Part shown: one piece after another, positions 53,093 to 63,517 of the stretch | Layout: every line of letters starts with the position of its first letter | Position numbering within the stretch: position 1 is the first letter of the stretch | Assembly: GCF_002335745.1 (NCBI RefSeq) | Contig: NZ_NIST01000001.1 | Span: forward strand, 3,155,295-3,219,294 | Direction: 5' to 3' | DNA from: Evansella halocellulosilytica | GTDB lineage: Bacteria > Bacillota > Bacilli > Bacillales > Salisediminibacteriaceae | Length of the DNA stretch: 64,000 bases | Translations under genes and position numbers: made by a program | The notes under the pieces: generated by a model | What the model was told of the DNA's origin: nothing | The model's database searches: none | The model's input: the letters and a program-made list of their open reading frames with translations, nothing else

Positions 53093-53542
53093 ATGGAACA
53101 GAGAATTGAAAGAATAAAAAAACAGCTTCATTCGCAAAGCTATAAATTAACTCCGCAACGTGAGGCAACTGTTCGTGTATTATTAGAGCATGAAGAAGAC
53201 CATCTGAGTGCCGAAGATGTATATATGCTCGTAAAGGAGAAGTCCCCGGAAATTGGTCTGGCCACTGTTTACCGAACGTTAGAATTATTAACTGAGTTAA
53301 AAGTCGTTGACAAAATTAACTTCGGGGATGGTGTTTCAAGATACGATTTGCGTCAGGAGGGGGCAACCCATTTCCACCATCATCTAGTTTGTATAGAATG
53401 TGGCTCGGTTGATGAGATACAAGAAGATTTATTAGAAGATGTTGAAAGGGTTGTTGAAAGGCGATGGAATTTTGAAATTAAAGATCATCGTTTAACCTTT
53501 CACGGTATATGTCATCGCTGCAAAGATAAGTCAAAGAAGTAA
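53093..53542 (+). CDS. fur: Ferric uptake regulator Fur
   Basis: 149-residue metalloregulator. Winged helix (LTPQREATVRVL, then PEIGLATVYRTLELL), metal-binding THFHHHLVCIECG near 90-102 and a second Cys pair in CHRC near 142. Represses iron-uptake genes when bound to iron. ATG 53093 follows GGGGGGAC; earlier ATG 53069 lies upstream of it. Same neighbourhood as B. subtilis fur (spoIIM-fur-yqzK-xerD). Confidence 0.95.
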   Translation: MEQRIERIKKQLHSQSYKLTPQREATVRVLLEHEEDHLSAEDVYMLVKEKSPEIGLATVYRTLELLTELKVVDKINFGDGVSRYDLRQEGATHFHHHLVCIECGSVDEIQEDLLEDVERVVERRWNFEIKDHRLTFHGICHRCKDKSKK

Positions 53543-53577
53543 AGCCTTACTTTATACGTAATAAGTAAGGTTTTTCT
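53541..53577 (+). terminator. Terminator of fur
   Basis: GCCTTACT/AGTAAGG stem with A/T loop followed by TTTTTC. Confidence 0.75.
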
Positions 53578-53824
53578 TATCGTGAACAAAATTAGATTTG
53601 GTCACTTTCGGTCAAAGATCGGCTGTTCATCGTCAGTTTTGCAGTAAAGTAGAAGCGAGCCAGAAAAACGAGTGATCGGGAACTTACCGTTTCGTTCTAA
53701 AATGTATTTTTATTCACGAACGCATTTTTATAAATAAATATTATAGAATCTATTAATTTAAGTATAGAATTACCACTGCCTGTCATACTCTTTAGTATAA
53801 TACATTAAAGAGAGGGCTTTTTTT

Positions 53825-54055
53825 ATGAAGGCGTTACGTTCAGTCTTACAAGCAATATGGGTGTTTTTTATGTTTTTGGGGTGCACGATCTTTTTTTATT
53901 ATGGTATTCTATGGGTAAGTGAAGAGTATAAAGACTACCATCGATATGATGAACCTAAAGGAAGGGCAGTTAAAGTCAGTTTTTACGAAGATACTGAGGA
54001 TCCATCTGTCTTCTCCTGGGAGCGCTTGCGGATTTTTTTAAATCATGGTGAGTAG
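53825..54055 (+). CDS. yqzK: YqzK family protein (DUF4227)
   Basis: 76-residue protein with one N-terminal membrane helix ([19 protein letters not shown], about 13-31) and an acidic tail. Found between fur and xerD in Bacillus, and named YqzK; the function is not known. The ribosome binding site AGAGAGGG is before the ATG. Confidence 0.8.
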   Translation: MKALRSVLQAIWVFFMFLGCTIFFYYGILWVSEEYKDYHRYDEPKGRAVKVSFYEDTEDPSVFSWERLRIFLNHGE

Positions 54056-54075
54056 TACGAAAAGGTGGTGGGAGT

Positions 54076-54966
54076 TTGCAAGATTCTATTCAAGATTTTA
54101 TCCACTATTTAATTGTTGAAAAAGGGTTATCTAAAAATACGTCTGAAGCTTATAAACGAGACTTGAACAGCTATATTAAATATATTCATAAAGTAGAAGA
54201 AAAAACAAACTTGCAGCATATAACGAGAGAGTCTATTTTGCATTACTTATATCATTTAAAAGACCAAGGAAGAGCTGCGACAACGATGGCACGAACGTTA
54301 TCATCGATTCGAGCATTCCACCAATTTCTCCTTAGAGAAGGGGTCGTTTCGACAGACCCATCTGTACATATTGAAATGCCGAAAGCAGAAAAGAAACTTC
54401 CGAAGATTTTATCGCCTTCAGAAGTTGAATCGTTATTGGAGGCACCGCATGAACGAACAAGCTTAAATATACGTAACAAAGCGATGCTGGAACTTCTTTA
54501 TGCGACTGGTATAAGAGTTTCTGAACTATGTCAGTTAAGTGTTTCAGATATTCATTTGCAAATGGGCTTCATTCGCTGCATAGGAAAAGGTAATAAAGAA
54601 CGGATTATCCCGATAGGAACAGTTGCAACGAAAGCGATAGAAGATTATTTAAACAACAGTCGTCATTTACTTATGAAAAAGCGAAGACATGACATTTTGT
54701 TTGTTAATCATCATGGTAACCAAATGTCTAGACAAGGGTTTTGGAAAATTATCAAACAGTTAACGAGAGATGCTAAAATAAATAAAGAGTTAACGCCACA
54801 CACATTGCGTCATTCTTTTGCAACACACTTGTTAGAAAATGGTGCTGATTTGCGTGCAGTTCAAGAGATGTTAGGACATGCTGATATTTCAACAACACAA
54901 ATTTATACTCATGTCACGAAAGCTAGAATGAAAGACGTATACTCACAATATCATCCTAGAGCATAA
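54076..54966 (+). CDS. xerD: Site-specific tyrosine recombinase XerD
   Basis: 296-residue integrase-family protein that resolves chromosome dimers at dif with XerC (CodV). Catalytic residues: Arg in TGIRVSELC near 147, [10 protein letters not shown] near 242-251 and nucleophile Tyr in TTQIYTHVT near 277. N-terminal SAM-like domain is intact. TTG start follows GGTGGTGGGAG. B. subtilis name ripX/xerD. Confidence 0.95.
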   Translation: MQDSIQDFIHYLIVEKGLSKNTSEAYKRDLNSYIKYIHKVEEKTNLQHITRESILHYLYHLKDQGRAATTMARTLSSIRAFHQFLLREGVVSTDPSVHIEMPKAEKKLPKILSPSEVESLLEAPHERTSLNIRNKAMLELLYATGIRVSELCQLSVSDIHLQMGFIRCIGKGNKERIIPIGTVATKAIEDYLNNSRHLLMKKRRHDILFVNHHGNQMSRQGFWKIIKQLTRDAKINKELTPHTLRHSFATHLLENGADLRAVQEMLGHADISTTQIYTHVTKARMKDVYSQYHPRA

Positions 54967-55106
54967 CTTTGGCTCTCTCTTTTTTTGTTAAGATGTCTGA
55001 CCTCAGACCACGTGAGGGGTGTATGGATGATATCGATTGTTTTACAATTTCCCGGGTATAGTAAGTATGGAACTAATTTCTTGACATATTTATAGGAGGA
55101 ATAATC

Positions 55107-56294
55107 ATGAATGACTATAAAAAATATAAGCGAATTTTCTTGATTGTGATGGATTCAGTTGGTATTGGTGAAGCCCCTGATGCAAAGGAGTTTGGAGATA
55201 AAGGATCCGATACATTAGGTCATATTGCTGAAAAAATGGGCGGTTTAAAGATGCCGAATATGGATAAGTTAGGCTTGCCATTTATTAAGGATTATCAGGG
55301 AGGAACAAAGCCTGAAAAGCCATTAGCGTATTATGGGAAAATGGAAGAGTCATCAGTTGGAAAAGATACAATGACAGGGCATTGGGAAATTATGGGCTTA
55401 CATATTGACACCCCTTTTCGTACATTTCCAGAAGGCTTTCCGAATGAATTAATTGAAGAACTTGAAGAGAGAACAGGACGGAAAGTGTTAGGTAACAAAC
55501 CGGCATCAGGAACAGAAATTCTTGATGAGCTAGGAGAGCAACATGTAAATTCAGGTGACTTAATTGTCTATACTTCAGCAGATTCAGTATTGCAAATTGC
55601 AGCTCATGAAGAAGTCATTCCGCCAGAGGAACTTTATGAAATATGTAAAATTGCAAGACAACTGACGCTGGATGAAAGATATATGGTTGGACGAGTAATT
55701 GCACGACCATTTATCGGAAGTTCAGGGGAGTGGGTCAGAACACCGAATCGTCATGATTATGCGTTAAAGCCTTTTGGACGAACAGTCATGAACGAATTAA
55801 AAGATCAAGGTTTTGATAGTATCGCGATTGGAAAGATTTCTGATATTTATGATGGTGAAGGGATAACAGAATCTTTAAGAACATCTTCGAATATGGATGG
55901 AATGGATAAATTGAATGATTCTGTGCAAATGAACTTTACTGGATTAAGCTTTTTAAATTTAGTTGATTTTGATGCGAAGTTTGGACATAGAAGAGATCCG
56001 ATTGGTTACGGTGAAGCACTTGAAGAATATGATACACGTCTTACGGAAGTATTTGAACAGCTACAAAATGATGATTTGCTCATTATTACTGCTGATCACG
56101 GAAACGACCCGGTTCATCACGGAACAGATCATACGAGAGAATATGTTCCTTTACTTGCCTACAATAAACAGATGAAAGCAGGCAAGTCACTCGGTGTTAG
56201 AAAAACATTTGCGGATGTCGGGGCGACAGTTGCAGATAATTTCAACGTAAAGCTCCCAGAGCACGGGAAAAGTTTTTTAGATGAATTAGAATAG
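55107..56294 (+). CDS. drm: Phosphopentomutase
   Basis: 395-residue alkaline-phosphatase-superfamily enzyme (DeoB) that converts ribose and deoxyribose 1-phosphate to 5-phosphate. N-terminal [12 protein letters not shown] near 16 holds the catalytic Asp/Ser region, with [13 protein letters not shown] near 86 (phosphorylated Thr) and C-terminal ITADHGNDP near 330. AGGAGG precedes ATG. First gene of the nucleoside salvage operon drm-pupG-(PNP2)-pdp. Confidence 0.95.
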   Translation: MNDYKKYKRIFLIVMDSVGIGEAPDAKEFGDKGSDTLGHIAEKMGGLKMPNMDKLGLPFIKDYQGGTKPEKPLAYYGKMEESSVGKDTMTGHWEIMGLHIDTPFRTFPEGFPNELIEELEERTGRKVLGNKPASGTEILDELGEQHVNSGDLIVYTSADSVLQIAAHEEVIPPEELYEICKIARQLTLDERYMVGRVIARPFIGSSGEWVRTPNRHDYALKPFGRTVMNELKDQGFDSIAIGKISDIYDGEGITESLRTSSNMDGMDKLNDSVQMNFTGLSFLNLVDFDAKFGHRRDPIGYGEALEEYDTRLTEVFEQLQNDDLLIITADHGNDPVHHGTDHTREYVPLLAYNKQMKAGKSLGVRKTFADVGATVADNFNVKLPEHGKSFLDELE

Positions 56295-56306
56295 GAGAGA
56301 GAAGTT

Positions 56307-57125
56307 ATGGTATCAAAGGATGTAATTGAAGAAGCAAAATCTTTTGTTTTAGAAAAGGTTCATGAAAAGCCTGCGATTGGATTAATATTAGGCTCCGGTT
56401 TAGGAGTCTTAGCTGATGAAATTGAAAACGCTACAAAAATTCCTTATTCGGACATTCCAGGTTTTCCAACCTCTACAGTTGCCGGTCATAAAGGTCAACT
56501 CGTTATTGGAAATTTAGAAGGGAAAACAGTTGTCGCAATGCAAGGACGTTTTCATTACTATGAGGGATATGATATGCAGCTCGTTACGTTACCCGTACGA
56601 GTGATGAAAGCGATTGGGGTAGAATCTGTTATTGTCACAAATGCCGCAGGTGGAGTTAATGAATCCTTTCAGGCAGGTGATTTAATGTTGATCAAAGATC
56701 ACCTGAATTTATTTGGAACAAACCCGCTCATTGGCCCAAATGATGACGAATTAGGTGTCCGTTTCCCAGACATGTCTAATGCTTATGACCCAACACTACT
56801 GAAGATGGCGGAATCCATAGCAGCTGAATTGTCCATTCCTGTTCAAAAAGGTGTCTATGTTGGGAATACGGGACCCGTCTATGAAACTCCTGCAGAAGTA
56901 AAGATGGCGCGTATTCTTGGCGGGGATGCAGTAGGAATGTCAACCGTTCCGGAAGTGATTGTCGCTCGTCACAGTGATTTAAAAGTGCTGGGAATTTCAT
57001 GTATTTCGAATATGGCTGCGGGAATATTAGATCAGCCTTTAACACATGATGAAGTTATTGAGACGACAGAACGAGTAAGGACACAGTTTTTAACATTCGT
57101 GAAAGAAATTGTGAAGAAGATTTAG
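56307..57125 (+). CDS. pupG: Purine nucleoside phosphorylase I
   Basis: 272-residue trimeric PNP that phosphorolyses guanosine and inosine. [12 protein letters not shown] near 28, [14 protein letters not shown] near 52, GRFHYYEGY near 81, and the purine-binding ISNMAAG near 230. Note the Asn in CISN; the paralogue downstream has Asp. 12 bp separate it from drm and 10 bp from the second PNP. Confidence 0.95.
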   Translation: MVSKDVIEEAKSFVLEKVHEKPAIGLILGSGLGVLADEIENATKIPYSDIPGFPTSTVAGHKGQLVIGNLEGKTVVAMQGRFHYYEGYDMQLVTLPVRVMKAIGVESVIVTNAAGGVNESFQAGDLMLIKDHLNLFGTNPLIGPNDDELGVRFPDMSNAYDPTLLKMAESIAAELSIPVQKGVYVGNTGPVYETPAEVKMARILGGDAVGMSTVPEVIVARHSDLKVLGISCISNMAAGILDQPLTHDEVIETTERVRTQFLTFVKEIVKKI

Positions 57126-57135
57126 GGGGAGAGAC

Positions 57136-57986
57136 ATGCCTACATTAGAAAAAATAAATGAAGCAGCCGATATGATCCGTGAACAAATGACAACTAAACC
57201 AGTTATTGGTTTGATATTAGGTTCTGGATTAGGAGATTTAGCAGAGAACATTTCGAATGCTGTTAAGATCGAATATGAAAACATTCCACATTTTCCGACT
57301 TCAACTGTTGCCGGCCATAAAGGACAGCTTGTTATCGGTAATCTAGAAGGAGTGGAAGTAATCGCAATGCAAGGACGTTTTCATTACTATGAAGGGTATA
57401 CGATGCAGGAAGTAACTTTCCCTGTTCGGGTAATGAAACAGCTTGGATGTAAAACATTAATTGTAACAAATGCATGCGGCGGGATGAATGATCGCTTTCA
57501 ACCAGGTGATTTAATGCTTATTGATGACCACATCAATTTCACTGGAGCGAACCCATTAATGGACCGAATATTGAGGAGCTTGGTCCGCGATTTCCTGATA
57601 TGAGTAAGGTTTATACTGAAAAGTTAAAGGAGCATGCGCTAAACGTAGCAAGCTACAATAACCTGTCACTGCAACGTGGAGTTTATGCAGCAGTCAGCGG
57701 CCCAACTTATATGTCTGGAGCTGAACTTATTATGCTTCGTAACCTTGGTGGAGATGTCGTTGGAATGTCTACAGTTCCTGAAGCGATTGTAGCTAGACAT
57801 ATGAATATGAATGTATTAGGAATATCATGTATTACAGATATGGCAATTGGTGAAGCCATAGAAGGCATCACTCATGAGGAAGTGATGGAAGTGGCAAAGA
57901 AAACAAAGCCAGTTTTTATATCATTTGTAAAAAGTCTGTTAAAAGACGCTAATGAACAACTTTGGGAAATAGCCGAGGAGGAATAA
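57136..57986 (+). pseudogene. Second purine nucleoside phosphorylase, single-base frameshift
   Basis: A tandem paralogue of pupG. Frame one (57136-57603) ends shortly after ANPLM; the rest continues in another frame from about 57565 (EELGPRFPDMSK) to 57986. ATGGACCG near 57560 should be ATGGGACCG, so one G is missing. Otherwise every family block is preserved, suggesting a recent mutation, programmed slippage or a sequencing error. In the base-binding loop it has CITDMAIG where pupG has CISNMAAG. Confidence 0.85.
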
Positions 57987-57990
57987 TGAA

Positions 57991-59292
57991 GTGAGAATGG
58001 TCGATTTAATTGAAAAGAAACGGAACGGCTTTTCACATACGAAGGAAGAGATTGACTTTATCATTAACGGGTATTCAAATGATTCCATTCCGGATTATCA
58101 AATGAGTGCTTGGGCAATGGCTGTCTATTTTAAAGAGATGGATGAAGAAGAAAGTGCCAATTTAACGAATGCGATCGTTCAATCTGGTGATACAATTGAT
58201 TTATCTGCGATCGAAGGAATAAAGGTTGATAAACATAGTACGGGAGGTGTTGGAGATACAACGACTCTCGTATTAGCTCCATTAGTCGCAAGTGTTGGAG
58301 TTCCAGTAGCGAAAATGAGCGGTCGCGGACTCGGTCATACAGGAGGGACAATCGATAAGTTAGAATCGATACCTGGGTTCAACGTTGAAATTACAAACGA
58401 GCGATTTATTGAATTAGTCAATAAAAATAAAGCGGCTGTTATCGGGCAAACGCAAAACTTAACGCCAGCAGATAAAAAACTATATGGGTTACGAGACGTG
58501 ACGGCAACTGTTAACTCTATCCCTCTTATTGCAAGTTCGATAATGAGTAAAAAAATTGCATCTGGTGCTGATGCAATTGTGTTAGATGTAAAAACAGGTG
58601 CAGGCGCATTTATGAAAGAGCTTAATGAAGCGAAAGAACTTGCTAAAACAATGGTGAAAATCGGCAATGATTTAGGACGTAAAACTTCTGCGGTAATTTC
58701 AGATATGAGTCAGCCTTTAGGCTTTGCTATAGGTAATGCGTTAGAAATAAAAGAGGCAGTAGAAACGTTAGAAGGAAATGGCCCTGAAGACTTAACAGAA
58801 TTATGTTTCGTATTGGGTAGCCATATGGTCGTTCATGCTGGCAAAGCTGATAATGTTGAAGAAGCTAGAAAAATGCTCGAAGAAGCGATTGACTCCGAAA
58901 AAGCGTTAGAGCAATTTAAATTATTTGCTGAGGCACAAGGCGGTGATACTGCTGTTATTGAGGATGTTGACAAACTCCCGAAAGCAAAATACCAAATTGA
59001 AGTGAAAGCAGAAAGTGAAGGATACGTATCCGGAATCGTTGCTGATCAAATTGGAACAGCTGCGATGATGCTAGGTGCTGGCAGAGCAACGAAAACATCT
59101 GAAATAAATTTAGCAGTAGGTCTTGAACTTAAAAAGAAAATAGGAGATAAAGTGAATAAAGGAGATGCGTTGGTCATCGTTCATGCTGATCAAGAGGAAA
59201 TAGATGAGGTTAAGTCGAAAATATTAGACTCATTTAGCATTTCTGACACGAAAGTAACCGCAGCACCGTTAATATATAATGTCATCTCATAA
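57991..59292 (+). CDS. pdp: Pyrimidine-nucleoside phosphorylase
   Basis: 433-residue phosphorylase of uridine, deoxyuridine and thymidine, same length as B. subtilis Pdp. [20 protein letters not shown] near 80 is the phosphate-binding signature, then [11 protein letters not shown] near 110 and the C-terminal PYNP domain beyond 340. GTG 57991 is kept because GGAGGA precedes it at nine bases; ATG 57997 is further. Last gene of the salvage operon, with a strong terminator. Confidence 0.95.
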   Translation: MRMVDLIEKKRNGFSHTKEEIDFIINGYSNDSIPDYQMSAWAMAVYFKEMDEEESANLTNAIVQSGDTIDLSAIEGIKVDKHSTGGVGDTTTLVLAPLVASVGVPVAKMSGRGLGHTGGTIDKLESIPGFNVEITNERFIELVNKNKAAVIGQTQNLTPADKKLYGLRDVTATVNSIPLIASSIMSKKIASGADAIVLDVKTGAGAFMKELNEAKELAKTMVKIGNDLGRKTSAVISDMSQPLGFAIGNALEIKEAVETLEGNGPEDLTELCFVLGSHMVVHAGKADNVEEARKMLEEAIDSEKALEQFKLFAEAQGGDTAVIEDVDKLPKAKYQIEVKAESEGYVSGIVADQIGTAAMMLGAGRATKTSEINLAVGLELKKKIGDKVNKGDALVIVHADQEEIDEVKSKILDSFSISDTKVTAAPLIYNVIS

Positions 59293-59318
59293 AGAGACTG
59301 TATCAAAAATTGTAATGA

Positions 59319-59365
59319 GAAAAACGAGCTGGAATTTTATTAATCATATCCCAGCTCGTTTTTTC
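59319..59365 (+). terminator. Terminator of pdp
   Basis: AAAAACGAGCTGG/CCCAGCTCGTTTTTT stem with an A/T loop, 27 bp after the pdp stop. Confidence 0.9.
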
Positions 59366-59369
59366 TATA

Positions 59370-59763
59370 CGATTTAAACCATAATCATATGCTCGAAAAA
59401 GCGACAGGCGGCGAAAAGCAATAGCGTTATTTTGTGCGACGAGTAATCGCAGGATCAACGAGCGTTTCTTCGCTGATTTCATTACGAGCTACTTCGACGC
59501 ATTCCCTTCTTTGAATGTTCTTGCAGAGGAAGAAGCAGAAAATCCCCTTGGTGCACAAAGTATGAGCCTAGGAAGCTAAAGTCTTGCCCGCGGCAAAGAA
59601 GACACTATGAATGCAAACGAAGTGCAGCACGAGTAGATGCCGCACTTGTGTTCTGGAGTGCAAGCGAGTGTTTTTTCAACCCTAATATATCATTACTTGT
59701 TAAATAGGAATGGCTCTCACTGTGGTGAGGGCCATTCTTTATAACTCGGTTTTGTCCCAGCCT
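59370..59763 (+). repeat. MITE-like repeat: R1 core with IS-B terminal sequence
   Basis: Left half begins ATATGCTCGAAAAAGCGACA and contains R1 core blocks GCAAAGAAGACACTATGAAT, GCAAACGAAGTGCAGCACG and GCCGCACTTGTGTTCTGGAG (59595-59660). The right end holds a hairpin (GGCTCTCAC..GTGAGGGCC) and GGTTTTGTCCCAGCC, the reverse of the IS-B left terminus. No transposase. Sits between pdp and dacF. Confidence 0.7.
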
Positions 59764-59846
59764 TTTTCCTGAACTCTCTGTCAAATGATGGTATATTTCA
59801 AATTGATTCGGGCAGAATGGTAAAGAAAAAGAATGGAGGGATTTCA

Positions 59847-61004
59847 TTGAAAAAGACATTTGTCGCATTTTTAGTAGCATTATATATGTTTGGAAGTGTA
59901 ATGACCGTTTCTGCAGAAGAAGGAAAGGTAGAATTGGCAAATGAAGCGACATCAGCTATTTTAATGGAAAGAGATACAGGAACAATTCTTTATGAAAAGA
60001 ACAGTAATGAGCAACTTCCCCCAGCAAGTATGACAAAAATTATGACAATGATTTTGATCATGGAAGCACTTGAAAATGGAAAAATCAATTTAGAAGATAA
60101 GGTCCGTACTAGTGAAAGAGCAGCATCGATGGGCGGATCGCAAATTTTTTTAGAACCCGGTGAAGAGATGACCGTTGAAGAAATGTTAAAAGGGATCGCA
60201 ATTGCTTCAGGAAATGACGCTTCTGTTGCAATGGCTGAACATCTAGCTGGTTCTGAAGAACAATTCATTTCAATGATGAATGAGAAAGTAAAAGAGTTAG
60301 GATTAAAGGATACTCATTTTGTGAACTCAAATGGTTTACCAGGAGAAAACCATTATTCTTCTGCTTACGATTTAGCAGTAATGGCACAAGAGTTACTTAA
60401 ATATGAGGAAATTACGAAATATACAAGCTTGTATGAAGACTATTTAAGGGAAGATACAGATAAAAAATTCTGGTTAGTGAATACAAATAAACTGGTGAAA
60501 TTTTATCCCGGTGTAGACGGTTTAAAAACCGGCTATACAAGTGAAGCAAAATATTGTTTAACAGCAAGTGCAAACAAAAACGATATGCGGGTAATTGCTG
60601 TCGTGATGGGAGCTCCGTCACCAAAAGAGCGAAACCGTCAAATTACGGAAATGTTTGATTATGCATATAGTCAATATCAACTGCAAAAGCGCTATGACCG
60701 TGGAGACTTATTAGGCGAAGTAAAAATAAGTAAAGGTGCTGACAAAACTGTCCAAGTATTAGCCGAAGAAAACGTTTCATTGTTAATGAAAAAGGGAGAA
60801 GATGTGGAAGGGATTACAGAAAGACTTGAACTTTCCGGTCCAATATCAGCTCCGGTTCAACAAGGACAATCAGCTGGTAAGTTGTTTATCGAAAAGGATG
60901 GGAAAGTATTGTCAGAAGTGAGCGTTGTCGCTGCTGAGGATGTGCCCGAAGCAACTTTTTGGAAATTATTTAAACGAACAACGTCAACTCTCGTCGGGAA
61001 TTAA
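59847..61004 (+). CDS. dacF: D-alanyl-D-alanine carboxypeptidase DacF
   Basis: 385-residue secreted low-molecular-weight penicillin-binding protein. N-terminal signal peptide (LKKTFVAFLVALYMFGSVMT, about 1-22). SxxK motif in ASMTKIM near 61-64, SGN in ASGNDASV near 121 and KTG in LKTGYTSEA near 226. A C-terminal beta-rich domain follows. In B. subtilis DacF is forespore-expressed and helps spore cortex cross-linking. TTG start follows GGAGG. First gene of the spoIIA region. Confidence 0.93.
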   Translation: MKKTFVAFLVALYMFGSVMTVSAEEGKVELANEATSAILMERDTGTILYEKNSNEQLPPASMTKIMTMILIMEALENGKINLEDKVRTSERAASMGGSQIFLEPGEEMTVEEMLKGIAIASGNDASVAMAEHLAGSEEQFISMMNEKVKELGLKDTHFVNSNGLPGENHYSSAYDLAVMAQELLKYEEITKYTSLYEDYLREDTDKKFWLVNTNKLVKFYPGVDGLKTGYTSEAKYCLTASANKNDMRVIAVVMGAPSPKERNRQITEMFDYAYSQYQLQKRYDRGDLLGEVKISKGADKTVQVLAEENVSLLMKKGEDVEGITERLELSGPISAPVQQGQSAGKLFIEKDGKVLSEVSVVAAEDVPEATFWKLFKRTTSTLVGN

Positions 61005-61064
61005 CAGGCTGATTTCCACTATAAAAATATTCTTTTGACGAATTTTCACTACTTTTGCGAACGA

Positions 61065-61094
61065 GAAGGAGTTATTTTTACTAAAGGAGAAAAT
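61065..61094 (+). promoter_or_regulatory. Possible SigH promoter of spoIIA
   Basis: GAAGGAGTT (61065-61073), 12-bp spacer, GGAGAAAAT (61086-61094); SigH consensus is roughly RNAGGAWWW-N11/12-RNNGAAT. The match is imperfect, offered because the gene is normally SigH-controlled. Confidence 0.35.
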
Positions 61095-61170
61095 GTAGGT
61101 ACACATAACGCCAATAGCCTCCGGGAGAGGATGCTGGTGGAATGAGAACTAACGATGAGGAGTGAGAGAA

Positions 61171-61524
61171 ATGAGTCTACTCATTGATCTTGAACAGAGG
61201 GAAAATGTACTTTGCGTCAGGTTAGAAGGTGAATTGGATCATCATACAGCGATGGAATTACGAGAGCGCGTCGATTTAGCGTTAGAGGAAAATGAATTGC
61301 GTCACGTTTTACTAAACTTGGAGAAGCTTTCATTTATGGACAGTTCAGGGCTCGGTGTTGTGTTAGGGCGTTATAAACTTGTTAAACAGTTTGGTGGAGA
61401 AATGGTCGTCTGCTCAATTTCTCCACAAGTGAAACGGTTGTTCGACCTTTCTGGTATGTTTAAAATCATCCGCCTAGAATCAAATGAATTGGATGCATTA
61501 ATGACTTTGGGGGTGGCGTCATGA
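61171..61524 (+). CDS. spoIIAA: Anti-sigma F factor antagonist SpoIIAA
   Basis: 117-residue STAS-domain protein. The phosphorylated Ser is in [11 protein letters not shown] near 57. In sporulation, dephosphorylated SpoIIAA binds SpoIIAB and frees SigF in the forespore. ATG 61171 follows GAGGAGTGAG. The stop overlaps the spoIIAB start (ATGA). Confidence 0.95.
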   Translation: MSLLIDLEQRENVLCVRLEGELDHHTAMELRERVDLALEENELRHVLLNLEKLSFMDSSGLGVVLGRYKLVKQFGGEMVVCSISPQVKRLFDLSGMFKIIRLESNELDALMTLGVAS

Positions 61525-61961
61525 AAAATAAAATGGAACTTTCATTTTCTGCGGTAAGCCAAAACGAATCATTTGCACGTGTAACTGTTGGTGCATTTGT
61601 TGCTCAGCTTGATCCGACGATGGACGAGTTAACAGAATTAAAAACAGTTGTGAGTGAAGCTGTCACAAATGCGATTATTCATGGTTATCATGAAGACGCT
61701 GAAGCTATGGTTTATTTAGCAGTTGAACTTGAAGATGACGTTGTCCGTTTGATGATACGAGATAAAGGTGTCGGCATCCATAATATTGATGAAGCTAAGC
61801 AGCCTTTATATACGTCTAAACCAGAGTTGGAACGAAGCGGAATGGGCTTTACGATCATGGAAAACTTTATGGATGAGGTTGCCATTGAATCTGAACCGAT
61901 GATTGGAACGACTGTTACCTTGGTAAAGAGATTATCAAAACAACGAGCTCTTTGTAATTGA
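61521..61961 (+). CDS. spoIIAB: Anti-sigma F factor/kinase SpoIIAB
   Basis: 146-residue GHKL kinase and anti-sigma factor. N box [14 protein letters not shown] near 46, G1 DKGVGI near 80 and G2 SGMGFTIM near 110 give ATP binding. It sequesters SigF and phosphorylates SpoIIAA. Overlaps spoIIAA by four bases. Confidence 0.96.
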   Translation: MKNKMELSFSAVSQNESFARVTVGAFVAQLDPTMDELTELKTVVSEAVTNAIIHGYHEDAEAMVYLAVELEDDVVRLMIRDKGVGIHNIDEAKQPLYTSKPELERSGMGFTIMENFMDEVAIESEPMIGTTVTLVKRLSKQRALCN

Positions 61962-61975
61962 AGGGGCGGGTGCTT

Positions 61976-62728
61976 ATGGATGTAGGTGTAAAACAATCAA
62001 AAGAAACGTATCTAAATGACAAAGAAGTGAAGCAACTAATAAAAGATGCTCAAAATGGGGATCAAGCCGCTCGTGATCGAATTGTAAACGTAAATACTAG
62101 GCTTGTCTGGTCAGTTGTACAACGGTTTCTTAATCGTGGCTATGAAGCAGATGACCTCTTCCAGATTGGATGTATCGGATTAATTAAATCTGTCGATAAA
62201 TTTGATCTTAGTTACGATGTGAAGTTTTCAACCTACGCTGTACCAATGATTATAGGAGAAATTCAACGTTTTTTAAGAGATGATGGCACTGTAAAGGTAA
62301 GCCGCTCCATTAAAGAAAGTGCAAATAAAATCCGAAAGATGAAAGATGAATTATCAAAAACGTTAGGACGTGTCCCGACAATTAATGAGATTGCAGAGAA
62401 ATTAGAAATGACACCTGAAGAAGTTGTGTTTGCCCAAGAAGCAAGCAGACAACTTACTTCTATCCACGAAACGGTTTATGAAAATGATGGGGATCCTATT
62501 ACGTTACTTGATCAAATTTCGGATGATGACGATATGAAGTGGTTTGATAAACTTGCATTACGTGATGAAATAGATCGTTTGGCAGAAAGGGAGAAATTGA
62601 TTGTTTATTTAAGGTATTATAAAGACCAAACACAATCACAAGTAGCTGAAAGGCTAGGGATATCTCAAGTCCAGGTGTCACGTCTAGAGAAAAAAATATT
62701 AATGCAATTAAAGGAACAACTCGGTTAA
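61976..62728 (+). CDS. sigF: Sporulation sigma factor SigF (SpoIIAC)
   Basis: 250-residue forespore-specific sigma factor. Region 2 (LVWSVVQRFLNRGYEADDLF near 45, then KFSTYAVPMIIGEIQRFLRD), region 3 (GRVPTINEIAEKLEMTPEEV near 130) and region 4 helix-turn-helix (QSQVAERLGISQVQVSRLEK near 218). ATG 61976 follows GGGGCGGG; ATG 61958 overlaps spoIIAB. Confidence 0.96.
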   Translation: MDVGVKQSKETYLNDKEVKQLIKDAQNGDQAARDRIVNVNTRLVWSVVQRFLNRGYEADDLFQIGCIGLIKSVDKFDLSYDVKFSTYAVPMIIGEIQRFLRDDGTVKVSRSIKESANKIRKMKDELSKTLGRVPTINEIAEKLEMTPEEVVFAQEASRQLTSIHETVYENDGDPITLLDQISDDDDMKWFDKLALRDEIDRLAEREKLIVYLRYYKDQTQSQVAERLGISQVQVSRLEKKILMQLKEQLG

Positions 62729-62744
62729 ACCGGGTTGTTTTTTT
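62716..62744 (+). terminator. Terminator of the spoIIA operon
   Basis: CAACTCGG/CCGGGTTG stem beginning inside the last codons of sigF, followed by seven Ts. Confidence 0.8.
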
Positions 62745-62774
62745 ATTTCAAAAAATCATAGTCTCAAGGTTGCT

Positions 62775-62803
62775 TTACCAATAGGCAGACGCTTTTCTTA
62801 AAG
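62775..62803. repeat. Possible R2 fragment
   Basis: CCAATAGGCAGACGCTTTTCTTA, a shortened R2 module compared with 6504 and 28622. Confidence 0.4.
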
Positions 62804-62899
62804 AACATCCCTTCAGATTTGTATTGTTTAACGGTGTTTATTCCATACTACTATGTAGATGCTGACAATTGATGATTAATGAAGAAATGAGGTTTTTCA

Positions 62900-63517
62900 A
62901 TGGAAAAAAAAGTATATCTTCGATTGAAAAGTCGTCATTGGGGAAAGCGGAACCAAACAATATATTTAAAAGACATCGCTCAACTCATAACAGAAGAAAT
63001 TTCAGAACAGCAATTATTCGAACTCCCAGTTACTTCGTTAATAGAAAAAGATCGTTCAGTAAGAGTAATTGATGTTATGGAAATTGTGAAAAGTATCCAC
63101 CAGATTGAGCCTAATGCTGATATCCAAGTAATTGGACCGACTCAAACAATTTTGTTAGTAGAAGGAAAGAAAAAAAACATAAAGCCAGTTTTGTTTCTTT
63201 TAGTTTGGCTCCTGTTATTTATAGGAGCGGGACTTGCGGTTATGAATTTTCATGAAGATGTCAGCATGCAACAAGTTCATATTAAGTTACATGAAAGAAT
63301 AGTAGGGGAACGAGTTGAGCATCCTCTCTGGTTGCAAATCCCTTATTCAGTCGGACTCGGGTTAGGTATGCTTTTATTTTTTAACCATATTTTTAAAAAG
63401 CGTATCAATGAGGAACCGAGTCCAATGGAAGTTGAAATGTTTAATTATGAAGAGAATATGGACAGATATGTAGCTGTTTATGAAAATCCTGTGTGGAATG
63501 ACAAAAGAGATGAGTAA
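62900..63517 (+). CDS. spoVAA: Stage V sporulation protein AA
   Basis: 205-residue protein with a soluble N-terminus (about 1-95) and two membrane helices near 98-115 and 145-165. The first gene of the spoVA operon, whose products carry dipicolinic acid into the developing spore. ATG 62900 follows AATGAGG. Expected to be SigG-controlled, but no consensus promoter was identified by eye. Confidence 0.9.
   Translation: MEKKVYLRLKSRHWGKRNQTIYLKDIAQLITEEISEQQLFELPVTSLIEKDRSVRVIDVMEIVKSIHQIEPNADIQVIGPTQTILLVEGKKKNIKPVLFLLVWLLLFIGAGLAVMNFHEDVSMQQVHIKLHERIVGERVEHPLWLQIPYSVGLGLGMLLFFNHIFKKRINEEPSPMEVEMFNYEENMDRYVAVYENPVWNDKRDE

Noticed and set aside
61102-61150. GC-rich CCTCCGGGAGAGG stretch before spoIIAA as a riboswitch or leader hairpin
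   Set aside because: Stem is too short and no conserved RNA family pattern was recognised.
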